A stretch of DNA of 64,000 bases, from assembly GCA_010015655.1 (NCBI GenBank), contig ML976735.1, forward strand, positions 204,669-268,668, written 5' to 3'. This stretch comes from Bimuria novae-zelandiae CBS 107.79 (taxonomy: Eukaryota > Ascomycota > Dothideomycetes > Pleosporales > Didymosphaeriaceae). Below the pieces are notes generated by a model. That model saw nothing but the letters and a program-made list of their open reading frames with translations, ran no database searches and was not told where the DNA came from. The position numbers were made by a program, and so were the translations under genes. This document shows positions 35,191-48,388 of the stretch, piece after piece (position 1 is the stretch's first letter; the number at the start of each line of letters is the position of its first letter).

Positions 35191-35280
35191 AGATGTGGTG
35201 CGCCGGGCGTTTAGTGACTCCAGGCGTTCGGTGCACGGACACCGTAGCAGGGGTCCCCTGTCAATATTCGTGTTGGCTAT

Positions 35281-35560
35281 TGTCAGATTGGAAGGGTAAT
35301 CTGATAAGATAAAAAGATGATAATTGATTAAGATGAATTGAGGTATGAATTGTGTGTGCTCGTCTCTAAGAGGTCTAGGACTTTGCCTTTTATCTTTGGG
35401 TTGCCTGCCTAGATATCCCTTGCTTTATTCCTTACTTCATCCTTGCTTCATTCCTTGCGTCATTCCTTGCCCGTTAAGCGAGGGCGGAATGCAAGGGCGG
35501 AATATACGGGCGTAAGTGCGCCAGCCTCCTTGCAGATGCAAAGGACTATGTAATCAGACA
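35281..35560 (-). repeat. 3' LTR of copia E5
   Basis: Begins TGTCAGATTGG and ends TAATCAGACA. It contains repeated CATTCCTTGC-like motifs and is little mutated. Confidence 0.9.
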
Positions 35561-35599
35561 CACCCCCTTAGCTTAGGCCTATCCTTAAGCTAGACCTTT

Positions 35600-38500
35600 C
35601 GTATTTGTCCATTATTCTAACTCAAAGACCTCTATCCTCTGCTATAGATCCTGTAGGGTAACCTCTTAATTAGTGATCTTGTCTAATATATCTTTAAGTC
35701 CTAGTTTACTTAGAAACTTGCTCTATTTGTTTACAGGCAGGGCCTTTGTAAGTCTATCTACGGCCATGTCCTCTAAGCATTAATAGTCCACCTTAATTGT
35801 TTATAGTGCGACCTCTTGTCTTAGCTAATAATTATAGATATCTATATAACGGAGCTTGGTCTGCAACTTAGCAATTTCTTTAGTAATAAGTCGGATTATT
35901 TGCTAATTATTATAATTAATTATAATAAGGGAGTCGCTAAGGTTAATCTTTAGCTCCTTTAGTAATCGGGATGTGAATAGTGCCTCCTTGGCCACTTACG
36001 ATAGTGCTAGTAATTCGGCTTTAGTTATTAATATAGTAACTATATCTTGCTTATTTGCTTTCCAGGCGATTAGGCCACTAAATAGCTTAATAATGTATCC
36101 TTGTGAGCTCTTGCAGTCAAGTGTATTATCGGCAAAGGATATATCGCTTGCCACTTCTAAAGTATCTACACCCCTAAGCTAAAGACCTAATAATCTAGTA
36201 TTAGTAAGGTAGAGGAGAACTTGGTTAGCAGCCGCTTAGTGCTCTTTGCTTAGGTTAGACAGGAATCGTGATAATCAGGAACTTGTAAAGGCAATATCTA
36301 GCCAAGATGTAACTACAGCATAGAGAATTAATCTGACTTTACGCTAGTATTAATTAATCTTACCCTTACTAGCTAGTCCTGTCCTTAGAAGTAATTTAAT
36401 TAAACCCATTAGGGTATTATAGCGAATCTCATGGTGATTAATAAGGCGCGATATTTTATTAATATATAAAGCTTGTAAAAGCCAGATCTTTCTGCTCGAG
36501 CGGTCCCTAATGATTTCAATTCCTAGAAACCACTGCAGGTCTTTGCCACCCGTGAGTGTGAATTTAGTACCTATTATTACAAGAGCAGCTTTAGCAGCCT
36601 GCTTTTATAACTTATTATAGGCAATAATAAGGTTATCTATATAGAAGAAGATAATAATGCCATCCTTAATAAGGCAGCATGGCTCGTAGGGCACTGTTTT
36701 AAAGCTAATATTATAGAGCGTTAATGTGAATTCTCTTTGCCAGAGCAGTGGAGATATGCGCAGTCCATATAGTGCTTTATATAGTTTAAGGACTATGCCT
36801 GCTCGCGAGTAGCCGCAAGGCATTCTCATGTAGATTTCTCTGTCCAGCTTTGCATGGACAAACGCGTTAGTAACGTCGTGTTAGATAAGCTCTAGGTCAA
36901 GCTAAGCTGTAATCGCTATAAGCATGCGGAATAATCGTCCTGTAAGTATTACGGCGTAGGTTTCTTACGAGGTAAGGTGCCGCTATTAATTGCCTCGCAC
37001 TACTAGCCTTGCTTTACATTTCTACAATCGATGGTGTTTGTTAAATTTATAGGTATATACCCACATGTAGTTGAGGATTTAATAGCCTGCCACTTTCACT
37101 AGAGCGGTTGCAACCTCACTCCAGGACTTTATTTCCTTGTGGCTCTATAAATAGGAACGTTCTGCTTCCTTTCACATATTATAGAGAGGGTGATCTTCGA
37201 GCTTGCTTCGGCATGTAGGTGGCTCTAAAAGCACGCTTCGATGTAGCTTCTTACCTAATATAATTATTCGTCAAAGCTACGCCTTATTAAGAGTCTTGCT
37301 TTTATATTTGCCGCTGCTACTGGCTTTAGTACCTGCCATAAAGGCTGCGGCCTATAGGCTTGTTTACCACTGCCCTGTTTACACTCTTTAGGGTAGTATA
37401 GCTTAATCGCCTTCTGCCATTAATTGTGCAAGGAGTGTTACTAGTGGCGGCGTTAAGGGAGGTGTTACATATTCGTACCTAACTTTCCTGCCTTGCCTAT
37501 ACTTAGGAGCTCCTTTAACCTCTTCCTCTAGCGCTTTACTAATTATCTTATTTTTAAAGAAGGACTTAGTAGCATGCTCTTATAGAGGTAAGGGAGGCAA
37601 CTCTACTAATCGCACCTAGGCCGCTATTTCTTCTAATATACTGTGCATAAGATTTTCTATTAGATTTTTAGTTTTGCCTAAGAACATAGTATCCTCTTCG
37701 AATATTACGTTGCGAGTACTAATTATCTTTGCTAGAGAGGGAATCCATATTCTCTAGATATTTATTAATTTGTAGCTAATAAGGTAGCTAATCTATGCTT
37801 TAGGGTTAAGCCTCTAAAGCCTGCTCTTGCCGCGTTTTGTATTATCGGTTATCGCAAAAGCTTTGCAGCCATATGCTTTTAGGTGAGCTTGATTAGGCTT
37901 CTTCGGTTGGGTAATAATGCCGTTCTAAAAAGCTACTGTCGTAAAGAACACTTTATATAGAGATCGCCATTAATTAGCGTAGTTTAGCGTTTAATTATAC
38001 AAGTAGACTGCGGCTTAGGTAATCTCAGGCCATATCTACTAGAGTAGGTTAGAGTTAAGTCGCATCGCGCGCGCTTTCTCCTTAATTACACCCCCTAAGT
38101 ATTTAGCTCCTCTATTTTGTGCTTAAGTATTAGGTGCTAAAGACTTAATCTTAATACCTTGCGCTAAGCACCACTTCTTAACGTCTACCTTAATAGAGAA
38201 GATCTTGTTATTAGATTTAATTACTTTTACTATAATATTATATTGTACTTCTATAAACCGCACAAAGGTGCTAAGTAATTTAATAATTAACCGTACTAGG
38301 CGATTATCCTTAAAGTAGAAGTCCTATGCAAAGCCGGAGAATTAGTTAGTAATTAGCATTTAGCTCTTCTCTCTTATTAAGCTGTCTGCTTTATAGTCGT
38401 GAAAATTGATTGCAACTCGCTCGCCGGGACCTTCTATTAGATCTCTAGCTTGCCAGCGTATTTACCGTTTTAGTTTTACTTTGCCGCAGGCATTACACTT

Positions 38501-40378
38501 AACTATAAGGAGACCTTTAATTCTTACCCCCTTAGATTGCTGCACGAGGTGTTTGAGGGCTTAAGGGCCTAGATAGCCTAATTATTAGTGCCAGGTCTAC
38601 GCGTCTGCCTTCTGTAGTCTTTGTTTAGTATATATATTAGTCTTGTAAGTAGCGTGCGTAGTATTAGTAGGAATACTACCTGCTAGTCTTGTCTTATGTT
38701 CTAAGACCTACTGTCTATGTAGCTCTTAGAGTTCTGCCAGCACAGTATTATCTCTTCTCTTTAGAGTTATTAGGTCTACTTTTATATCCCACTAAAGGCC
38801 TTGCCTCTAGAGTAATTAGAATAATACAAGATTACAGAGTAGATTAGGGCAATAGGCTATATTATCTAGCTATATTAATTAATTGCTATTTGTACTCTAT
38901 ACGTTAAGATAGACGCTCTTGTATCCTTTAATCCATATTTATATATTCCCTGCCTATATAAAGTCTCCTGGCGCCGGTGGACAGTATAAGACAAAGCGAT
39001 CGATATTATTAAAGATATAGCAGGTTATGCCTAAATTAAGTATGGCTAAGCGTCGTAATAGGTACGTGTTTAGGTTAGTGTAGAAGGATGCGGCGTTAAA
39101 GCTCGTTAGGATTTTAGTAATTTTGCGTCTATTTAGTCATTTATTATTAGCCTTAGTAATTCGAGGTGGAGTAGGAGTGTGTGATTGTTTAATTTTAGGT
39201 ACCTATAATTTAGCCTTTTTTGTTCCTTTTAACTTTTCTTGGAAGTCGGTATCATGTTCTAGCCTAAGCTTAACTAGCTTTACTATGAGAGGGTTTAGTA
39301 TAAACCAGTCTAGCTGCTTGTCTAGAAAGGCATAGAAATAGTCTTAAAGACTATAGCATAGTTTATAAGTAGGGTAGTAATTGCTACTAACTACCGTTAG
39401 CTTAAGGCTTTAAGGCGACCGCTTAGTTCTAGTACGTTAACTATTATTTTGTTGTTTATAATTCTAAGATCTTTTCTAACTTTTAGATAATGCTGCTTTA
39501 TCTATAAGAGAGACGTCCCTGTCTGTGGCCTAGGTAGGTTCACCACCTTTAGCGAGAGATAACCCTGCAGTAGTAAAAGCGCCCTTTTATTTGCCCTTGG
39601 TTGGGTGCTGCAGGATTATGTGGTCTTGGAAGAGTTTTATTATATGCTTCCGTGAGATAGCTACATCCTTGCTTCTATATTGCTAGAAGGTCGTTACCCA
39701 TATAGGTGCGACATAGACAACTGCCTTTATAAAGTCTTCTTTTACTAAGTTAAGCCTTTAAAGTTCTAAAACCTAATTAGTCTCTGCTTCTATGGCTGCG
39801 TGATTGTACTTAGAGAGCTATGTAGCCTATAATCTAGCTATTCTTATTAGCTTAAGTGCTTCTTAATACCTTATTCTTAATCGTCTGTATTTGTCTTAAT
39901 GGTTAACCCTAATTATAATTATAAGGTTATTTATCTATTACTTAATTGTTTCTCTAGGAATGTAGTAGTTGTTCTAGAGATACGCGGAGATTATTAACTA
40001 GAGAAAGGTAACTACCTTATTAAGGTCTGCCTTTTCTTCTTAATAGGCTCGATCTATAACCTTATAGATCTTGAGCTGTCCTTTGTAGTAGTCGCTATTG
40101 TCTTTATATGCTTTCGCGCCTGCCGGCGATAGATAAGATGGTAATATCAGTGCGTTATTTAGGTTCGCATTCGTGTAGACAGCGTTTGGCTGGTAGTTAC
40201 CTATTAACGGCGGTATCGGCATGGCGGGTTTCTGCTTTGGTTCATCTATCAGCGCTGGGTCGATAATGTTCCAGACCTTAAGGAATTGGCATCTTGTTTT
40301 AAGCTATTTTAGCTATGGTGTGTAATTCGTGTAGTCGGTCAGGATCACTGTAGGATCTCTAAGTGTTGATAGGGCCAT
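35600..40378 (-). pseudogene. E5 copia gag-pol polyprotein, inactivated
   Basis: Starts at ATG 40378-40376 (MALSTLRDPTVILTDYTNY), a copia-type gag N-terminus. On the minus strand the integrase zinc-finger region reads LGYLGPQ/ALKHLVQQSKGV, KCNACGKVK and DLIEGPGERVAINF near 38400-38600, in the copia order (integrase before reverse transcriptase). Reverse transcriptase has VLKLYKALYGLRISPLLW and FFYIDNLIIAY at 36829-36605, where the catalytic YxDD is YIDN. Stops are scattered through all domains. Confidence 0.85.
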
Positions 40379-40428
40379 TACGATTAGCTTAATAAGGTAG
40401 TATTGGTTAAGGCAGTAAGACTCTTAAT

Positions 40429-40708
40429 TATTAGATTAGAAGGGTAATCTAATAAGATAAAAAGATAATAATTAATTAAGATAAATTAAGGTATGAATTG
40501 TGTGTGCTTGTCTCTAAGAGGTCTAGGACTTTGCCTTTTATCTTTGGGTTGCCTGCCTAGATATCCCTTGCTTTATTCCTTACTTTATCCTTGCTTCATT
40601 CCTTGCGTCATTCCTTGCCCGTTGAGCGAGGGCGGAATGCAAGGGCGGAATGTACGGGCGTAAGTGCGCCAGCCTCCTTGCAGATGCAAAGGACCATGTA
40701 ATCGGACA
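40429..40708 (-). repeat. 5' LTR of copia E5
   Basis: Begins TATTAGATTAG and ends TAATCGGACA. It is 280 bp like its partner; differences are transitions, mostly in the first 60 bp. Confidence 0.9.
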
Positions 40709-40939
40709 GCTATTATCAACAACGCGTCGCGTTAAAGGTTATTTATGTCTAATTAAGATAGCCCTATTTTTTACTATTTTATACTATAGTAGTTTCGCAG
40801 TTAACTAATAAGCTAAGTAATAAGTAAGTAGCAAGGAAACGCACTTTTAAAAAGGTTATAGCTAAGATCCTAGCCCTTAGTTCTATTTAATTTAAACCCT
40901 TTAACGCAGGAAGTCCGCGTGGGCCAGAGGTTAGATTGC

Positions 40940-41962
40940 TAGAGTGAATGCCAGCGATTCCTACGCCGTACGAATTGTTCTGTCTCTTCTGGCCTGATTA
41001 GATCTGGAATACCATTGCTCGGAATACGAATGCATATGCTGGACTACACCAAGACTCCGCCAACACAAACCAGCGACACTAGCATCCAACCACAGCAGAC
41101 GAGATCGGGGTCTTTATAGGCTTAGTTATCTACATGGGGACAATACCCGCCCCCCGGATTACGAACTATTAGAGGAATAACATTAACTAAGTAATATATC
41201 TAGTTAGGCGACATATGTCTCTTATGCAGTTTTAATAGTTAAAGCGTTATCTATATATATTAGCTACGAATATAGATGTGCAGGAGCCTGCTAAGATTAA
41301 CATTAATAGCGAAGAGTCTACTATACATCCTAAACCTCCTGCGAAGAAGCAACGTCTAAATCCTTTATTACGCACTTTAAATTAGGTTAAGAAATAGTGG
41401 CATAAGGTAGAGCTATTAGCGAGGCTACTTTAGGATAGGTTTATAGCCTACTATCTACCTTCCTTAAGGGTCGTAATTAATAAGCTTATAATCTGTTGCT
41501 TTAGACAATCGCTACACACGTTTAAGATACTAAACAAGTTAATTTTACAAGGTTATAAAGTCTTTAGTTTAGATAATTATCGTTACATCTACAGCTTTAT
41601 ATAGGCAAGCTAATTTAATAAGATAATAGACTATATCCTATATCTAAATCTAACTAATACTAGCTTAATAGTAGCAAGCTTAACTAAAAGTCTCCCTAAA
41701 CTAGACAAGGTATCCTTTTATACAGTTTACAGGGATAACTACTTTAGTTCTATTCCTCTATTTTAACAGCTTTAGAAGGAAGACTATAGAGCTATAAGAA
41801 TAACTAGGCCTTACTATAATCTTCCCCCGCAGCTAAAGGAGCTAAAAGATTATATCCGAAAGATGTCCTAGAATACTATCGCTGCAATTTCTGTCCCGGA
41901 TGTTCTTTGTATAGCCTGGGCCGATAACAATCTGGTGCTCATTTTATCCACGGTCCATACAG
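40940..41962 (+). pseudogene. PiggyBac-type transposase fragment
   Basis: Plus strand, read through stops and frame changes: PTPYELFCLFWPD (N-terminal domain of piggyBac-derived transposases), a middle region with DRFIAYYLPSLRVVI-like sequence, then VYRDNYFSSIPLF near 41730-41760 (the family's D-N-Y-F-T-S-I-P-L block), then VLCIAWADNNLVLILSTVHT. It is cut at 41962 by the hAT element and does not resume beyond it. The upstream end is uncertain because copia E5 lies just 5' of it; joining 35276-35280 to 40714 rebuilds the pre-insertion sequence. Confidence 0.7.
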
Positions 41963-44900
41963 CAGAGTTGCTAACAAGCCGGCCAGCCTAGTTGGCCGGC
42001 CTGTTCGGCCTGCTTTTGAGCAAGCCGGCCAAGCCAGGCCGCGAGTCGCAGAAAACCAGGCCGGTCAAGCCAGGCCGATGGCTGCGGCCTGATAGCTTGG
42101 TTTTGGCCTGGTAGATATGTATATGAAGCCGTACAAATCAGAGTTAAGTTAAGTTAAGGTCAGATAAATTAACCGTAAAATCTTACTAAGGCTTATTAAT
42201 AAGGTTTAAGCTAAACAAGTTAATTATAATTTTTTAAATATAATTAGCTTAAATATTTTACTGCTAGAACTTCCTTTGCCCTAACCTCTTTATTAAAGAC
42301 CCCTATCATGCTACTAAAATAATATAAAGTCTAATTAAAAAAGCGCACCTAAGATACACAGGCTATTTAAGATAATATTTAAATCTTTAAGGAGGAGTTC
42401 CGTATTACTATTTTTAATACGCTAACTAATTTTACTACTATATCTATTACGAATACCTTCCCCTTTAACAATAGTAATATCTCCTCTAATAATAAGCGAT
42501 ATATAGATAATTACGATAGAATTTAGTAGGAAGTAATTAAGCAATATATTAAGACTCTTTAAACGTAGAAGAGGTAACTAAGCTAGATTTATAAGTATAA
42601 ATACTATATAGCTTTATTAAAAAACCTAAAATAGATATTTTTTATCTGTAGACACTACGATCTTAAGAAGTCTACCTATAATTATATCTTTAAGGTTATA
42701 TGATCTATTTTAGCTACAGCATACCATCTAGGGATAAATAGGCCTAGTTATAGATTATATAAGGATAGAAAAGTTACTGTTAAGATAGAATCTAATTAAT
42801 AAACCTTACGGAGCCTTATTAAAGGGTGGGTTAAGATCTCTTAGGAGATAGCTAATAAGATTAGCTACTTTAATATATAGTCTTTTTAGATAAACGCTAT
42901 TATTTAGCTTCTTTAAAATAACTATCTATTACGCGAATTTAAGACTTTTATATTTAAAGAGATAATTACTAGTACTAACCCTAAAGCTATAATAGTAATT
43001 TAGAAGAACTACTAGTTAGTTACGCGTTTTATAGTAACAAAATACGATTTACTCCTATTTATTATACGCCAATATCTCTTATGTGCGTGCTCACTAATCC
43101 ACTTTACCTTGAATAGCTAGATAGCAAAAGGTGGCAAGAAAGCGTTTCTTAGCGTCTATATACACTATCTTAATAACGATAGCAATAAACACGAATATCC
43201 TATTACGTTACCACAGCTAGCCGGTGCTCACATGGGCGAGAGGCTTGGTGAGGTTGTTAATAACATAATCTAAAAGTTTAGGATTAAGTCTAGGCAGGTT
43301 AGCTATTTTATACTTAATAATATTAGCTCTAATAACGTTGCTATTAATATCCTTGTAAAATACTATTACTTTAATAGTACTTACTAAAGACTACACTACG
43401 GTCCTTACACGTTTAACCTTATTAGCTAAACTATAATCTTTAGTATTAATAGGAAAACACTTAAAGCAGATACTAAAGAGAGTGTTAAAAAAGCTAAATT
43501 AAAAGCAAGATATTTATAAAAGTAAAGAAAAGACAGGCTATTAGGCATGCTCTAAGATATTATAGCGTATATCTTAACTCTATAGTAACACGACCTCCTA
43601 CGCGATTTTTAAGTTAAGGCTAATAAGTAGCTACTAGATCTAAAGTTTTAAATTAAAAAATTAAGTAACCTAGCACTACTTACCAGAATTTATATTATAA
43701 CGCTTTTAAGCGTACTATTAAGCTATAATAACCCCTTAACGCGTACATGTAATACTATATTAGATAGTATTAAATAGAAATAGCTACTTAGCTTGCTTGT
43801 AACCTAAACGCTGCGCTAGTTAACGTACCTAATTAAATAAGGACTAAAGGTTTAACGGCCTAGGATTAGCAGGTTATTATTAATTATATTTAGATATTAT
43901 AGCTACTTAAGGTTGCCGCAAAGAGACTCGAAGAATAAGGAAATTATAGGCGTTTTAGTACTCTTTATAAGGTTATTTTAACTTTTAAATATCTCCTTTA
44001 TAAGTACGAGAGCCAGTTTAACTTCTTAAAAAGTATTAACTATAATAAGGCGAACGCTCTTAAAAATTATAAGCTTTATAGTATTTGCGCTGCTTAGAAG
44101 AAGCTTCGCAAATACTATATTAAGCTTAAAAACTTTTTAGCGTATTACACGGCTACAATCCTCTATCCCTAGTATAAATTCTATTATAATAACTCTTAGA
44201 TAGATGCGCCTTACTAGCTTAACTATAATAATACGCAGTTTTAAGCTCTTTAGCATTTATATAAGGGTAAATCTAGTAACTATTTAAAGACCCCTCTACG
44301 ACTAAAACGCGTAAGATACGACGCTAAGATTAATAATAATATTAATTAATATACTAGGCCCGTTAAGACGCCAGGATATGACGAGAGAGACAAGTTTATA
44401 TAGTAAAAAAGAGTAAATAACCTTATAAGAAATTACTCTTACGTAATTAACCTAATTACTTATTATCTCTCTTTATCTACTAAATACCTAAATTAATCTT
44501 AAATAGCCTTTAATATACTATTAATTCTAATAGCTTCTGCTAATTGTAAGCGCCTCTTTTTAAAAGTTAAAGATATATTAAAACTAAAACAAAGGAAGCT
44601 GTCTGGCTAGCTAATAGCTACGTTAACGTACGTTAGAAGCTAGAGTAGTAAAGGCTTTATAAGTATATTAATCTACTTAATATTAGTATATTACTAATCT
44701 ACTTAAATAATAAAATCTTAAATGCCTCTTCACTTAGTGGGGACGCCGTCGATAAAATACATAAGCTTTAAGAATAGCCAGAGGAAGACGGATAGTCAAA
44801 GGAGGATATAGACTAATTAGGGTTCAAGAAATCAGATTAGTAATACAAATTCTGGCTTTTCAGGCTTTTCTCAGGCCAGGCCGGCCAGACCACACTCCTT

Positions 44901-44969
44901 CTACTACCCAGGCCGGCTAGGCCAGGCCGTTGGTTGGCGTAAAAGCAAGCCAGCTTGTTAGCAACTCTG
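41963..44969 (+). mobile_element. hAT-family DNA transposon with degenerate transposase
   Basis: Terminal inverted repeat of about 17 bp (CAGAGTTGCTAACAAGC, and its complement at the right end) with GC-rich subterminal GGCCGGCC/CAGGCCGG motifs at both ends. The plus-strand interior (about 42300-44690) is strongly AT-shifted. It reads a BED-finger-like FFICRHYDLKKSTYN near 42640, then LYPQYKFYYNN near 44165, then IASANCKRLFLKVKDIL near 44530-44580, which matches the C-terminal dimerisation block (S-A-x-C-E-R-x-F-S) of hAT transposases. No 8-bp target duplication is visible: the left flank is CCATACAG and the right flank CTTGTGAA. Confidence 0.8.
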
Positions 44970-47351
44970 CTTGTGAAACTGGGCTTGCAGCTAGGGCAAT
45001 TTAGGGCAGTCGTCTTCCCGAGGCTTGCAATTCCGTAAAATTATTAAGGGTCCAGCTGAAATTGCACGGGCCTGACCCATCTTGCTAAGACGCTATTGAG
45101 GCGTGCAAGGCGCTTCTATTGCCATTCCATGTGTTTAGTGACGTGGCAGGTTGACGGTATCCGATACGGGCTTCTCCAAAGAGGAAACTGAAGGAATGGG
45201 AGCATTTCGTTCGTGGACGAGGTCGAGGTAAAGGGTAGTAGGTGCTATGAACACTGCTCAATCAGGCGAAGGCAAGGGAGCCAGAGCGGCCAAAATCCGG
45301 AAAGGGGCAGAGTGCTCGCGGAGTATCGAAGGGAAGATAGGAACTCCCCTAGAGACGCCGCAGCGCCCTCATCGTCGGTCCGGAAAGGGGGGAAAACTGG
45401 AGCCATCCGGGCAGTGCAGCGGTTGCATGATGTGGCAAGGGGTGAGAAAATGCCTCATGGGTGAGCCCAAGCGACCAATGAGGAAATGGGGAGGGGTTGG
45501 GAGAGAAGAGACGATAGAGGGAGAAGGGTAGGCCGGCGAGGGCGGAAGCATCAGAGACCTCGCCAGACAGGATGGTTCCCAATTCCACCGTTATCTACGG
45601 ATAGTCCCCTGAACACACCGCATACGAAGAAGCGGCGAAGGATATCCGAGGAAGACGACGAGGGGGAAGATTTGCATCACGCTGAAGCTGCCGTCCGTTT
45701 TTTCGCAGCCTGCATGTCCAATTTCGGTGGAGCTCGTTCATTACACCGACGTTTTAATCGATCCGGAGGAGGCAGTCGATCCCTGATGCTAGCGGTTAGA
45801 GCTGGAACTGCAGTGGCCGAACATAGATGCAAACGTGAGCTAGAGTGCTCAGTATCACCGGGAATCGTTGAGGCGCAGCGAATAAAAATAAAAGGTACCA
45901 TCAACCTTGGTGAGGCATTTTAATAATCGGACTGGTGTCGGTGTGTGACACGGCGCGTAGCCTCGTAGCTGTCTCGTGCAGTAACCGGGTTCGGCGTTCT
46001 GGCTATGGCAGCGAAGTGGGTCCCACGAGCATCAGTCTCCGAGACCTTGTTCAGCTGAAGACTGCAAGTTGTAATGCTCTCCGTTGATCCGAGCGAAGTG
46101 TTGGCGGTGTGACGTGGTCTTCTAGAACGAAGACATAGAGATCAAGCTTTAGCAAACTCTGTGGGCGCTACTCTTGACGTCGTTGGAAAAGGACATAGGA
46201 ATGACAGCCATCGAAAATTCTGTGCAGGAGTAATGAAGCAGGGAAATGTTAATGCCTGTCGCAGTTGCCGTCAGGAGAATACTACAGAATGGGAACATTG
46301 TGCGGGTACACTTGCCTTCGTGCTGCCACTTAGGAATGGTATGAAATGGTAGTAGGCATGATTTACCGTGCACAGGACAGTGTACGCAGAAAAAGGCTGG
46401 TGAGGGTTAAAAGGTTCTGGCTGAAATAAAACCGGGACGTGGAAAGCTTATTATAAATGACGCTAATTATGTAATGAACATGAATCGGTCGCGGACTTAA
46501 GAATCTCCGGCGCCAAGAATTGCTGGCTTAGAGGCGTCCATTTTCGAAGGCAAAAGCCTCCAGATATGGAGGCATCTAAGCCAACCCAACATCGTTTATG
46601 GGGAAAGCTACGAAATAGATAAATGACACTGATTTGCAATTGCTTACGAAAGTTCGGTGTTAAAGCGGCCTGAAAAGTCTAGTTGGGCTGAATCGTATCT
46701 TTGCTCGACTGTTTTCAATCGAGAAATGTAATTTTAGTCTATGTGTCATTGTGGGTGCACTTATATTATTTTGATGGCACATATGTGTGGTTCTTGGATA
46801 GAGTGGTGAAATCAGTTGGTTTTGAATGAGAATTGATGAAACAAGGTTGTTCAGTGAAAAAGAAATACATGAGCGTACGTGTGTAATAGACTATTGTAAA
46901 TTCAAGCTCTTGAAATCTGCTTAACATGTTGGCAGACGAGGAGCATTATGTACTACTAGCCGTTGTTACTCAAAACTAATGTCGATCAAACCCAGGCGGC
47001 AGAAGCCGCCGAGAATATATGTCTCTTGTTCATTGCTAACGTGCTGCAAGACCGAGCGACCGCTGCTTTCTGTTCGAAAGTGACATTTTTCAGAGCTTCC
47101 CGAGCTATAGGGTACAATTGCTTCAAAAATTACTCAGGAAAGGTTCGCTTAGGCCCAGCGAGCATGCTGCTGAACTCTACCCAACCTTTCAGTGGACTAT
47201 GCGGCTCATCAATGTTGGCAAGATATTGTTCCTTAGCGTAAGTATGCATGTCTTGGATTGTATCGCAAATAAGTTCATAGTCGGACTCAAATTGTTCATG
47301 GTCTACACCAGTGACAAGTGAAGCTTCGCCGAAATCAACGACAACGACTTG
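44970..47351. other. Ordinary-composition DNA with no secure gene
   Basis: Normal GC content with little RIP, lying between the hAT element and a gypsy fragment. Several open frames of 60-145 codons overlap on both strands, none with a recognisable domain or convincing introns. It may be a relic of single-copy DNA caught in the repeat island. There is an imperfect hairpin at 46525-46582. Confidence 0.5.
45486..45923 (+). CDS. Hypothetical 145-codon open frame, doubtful
   Basis: The longest uninterrupted frame of the 45-47 kb stretch. The first 30 residues are arginine-rich and look like a chance frame. From about residue 40 it reads NTPHTKKRRRISEEDDEGED, a basic patch followed by an acidic run, which is more protein-like. 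There is no signal peptide, membrane segment or known domain. A second plus-strand frame (45247-45531) overlaps its start. It may be the tail of a decayed gene or non-coding. Confidence 0.2.
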   Translation: MGRGWERRDDRGRRVGRRGRKHQRPRQTGWFPIPPLSTDSPLNTPHTKKRRRISEEDDEGEDLHHAEAAVRFFAACMSNFGGARSLHRRFNRSGGGSRSLMLAVRAGTAVAEHRCKRELECSVSPGIVEAQRIKIKGTINLGEAF

Positions 47352-48387
47352 AGGGAGGAGGGGTATCCACTAGAGTTCATTACCGACCGCGGCACGTAGT
47401 TTACCTTATAGTTCTAGAAGCGTTTTTGCGAGCGTGTTAGAACCACGCCTAAGATATTAACGTCCTTCTACTTAGAAATACATAGTTAGACAGAAGTTGC
47501 TAATTAGGCCTTAAAAGCGTATCTACGTTGCTTTGTAAACTATAAGTAGACTAACTAGGCGGAGCTACTACCTATAGCTAAATTTAAAGCTAATAGCAGC
47601 ACTTCCTCCGCTACCTAGAGTACGCTATTTAAAGCCACGAAGGGCTACTTGCCGCGTGCAGGTACTGAACCCCCAGGCGCGCTGCCTAAAGGATGGAAGG
47701 CAGCCCGCGACGCAGGAACCGCAGACAAATTAGTCGCCCGCGTCGAAGGGGCCCGACAGGCGCTACGCAACGCGATCGCCTGGGCCCAAGCTAAAATGAA
47801 AGACTACACTGACGTTCAACGCACGCCCGCGCCAGCGCTACAAGTCGGCGAGTGGGTCATGCTGGACGCCCGCAATATACGCACCAGGCGCGCGACGCGT
47901 GGCCTAGACAGCAAGAACCTAGGACCCTTCCAGGTGATTAATTAGTACTCTAAGCAACTAGGCGACGCCCGCAGCAACGGACAGGCCTTTAAGCTTGACT
48001 TTGGTAATCACCCTACGCTTAAAGACGTACGCCTGTGGTTCCACCCGTGGCTGCTGCACCCATAGGACATGAAGCCGCTCCCAGGACAGCGACAGGAACC
48101 GTAAGGATCGGTGGCCATGGAGGAGGGATTACCGCTGTACGAAGTGGAGTCTTTACGGTCTCACAAGGTGGACAAGCGCACACTCGACCTGGACACAGGC
48201 TATAAAGGCTTGCTTAAGTTCCTTGTAAAATAGGATAGCTTTAACACCCTAGACTAGTAATTATACTTTAATATTATAGGTTGCTAGGAGCACCTTACCG
48301 CTTACTATTAGTAATACTTTAAAATACTTTAGTAACTAAGCATGTGTTTTTTTAAGATATATACTCTAAAGATTGCTATTACTTAGC
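47352..48387 (+). pseudogene. E7 integrase C-terminus and chromodomain-like end
   Basis: The plus strand reads LEFITDRGT (integrase core) and PKILTSFYLE at the RIP-damaged start. From 47649 an almost clean 99-codon frame follows (PKGWKAARDAGTADKLV, ALQVGEWVMLDARNIRT, LGPFQVIN), the GPY/F-like module after the integrase core. Further on are VRLWFHPWLLHP and a chromodomain-like YEVESLRSHKVDKRT...LLKFLVK. The middle (about 47640-48230) is GC-rich and nearly free of RIP, while both sides are heavily mutated. It is cut at 48388 by pogo C. Confidence 0.75.
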
Positions 48388-48388
48388 C

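Larger units (their letters stand above)
35281..40708 (-). mobile_element. Complete Ty1/copia element E5, TSD GCTAT
   Basis: Two 280-bp LTRs (35281-35560, 40429-40708) have GCTAT on both sides (35276-35280, 40709-40713). A polypurine tract (TAAGGGGGTG on the minus strand) lies beside the left LTR, so the element reads on the minus strand. RIP is moderate. Confidence 0.92.

Noticed and set aside
46525..46582. Imperfect hairpin (GGCTTAGAGGC...GCATCTAAGCC) as an RNA gene or miniature transposon
   Set aside because: Short, mismatched, with no target duplication and no second copy in the window.
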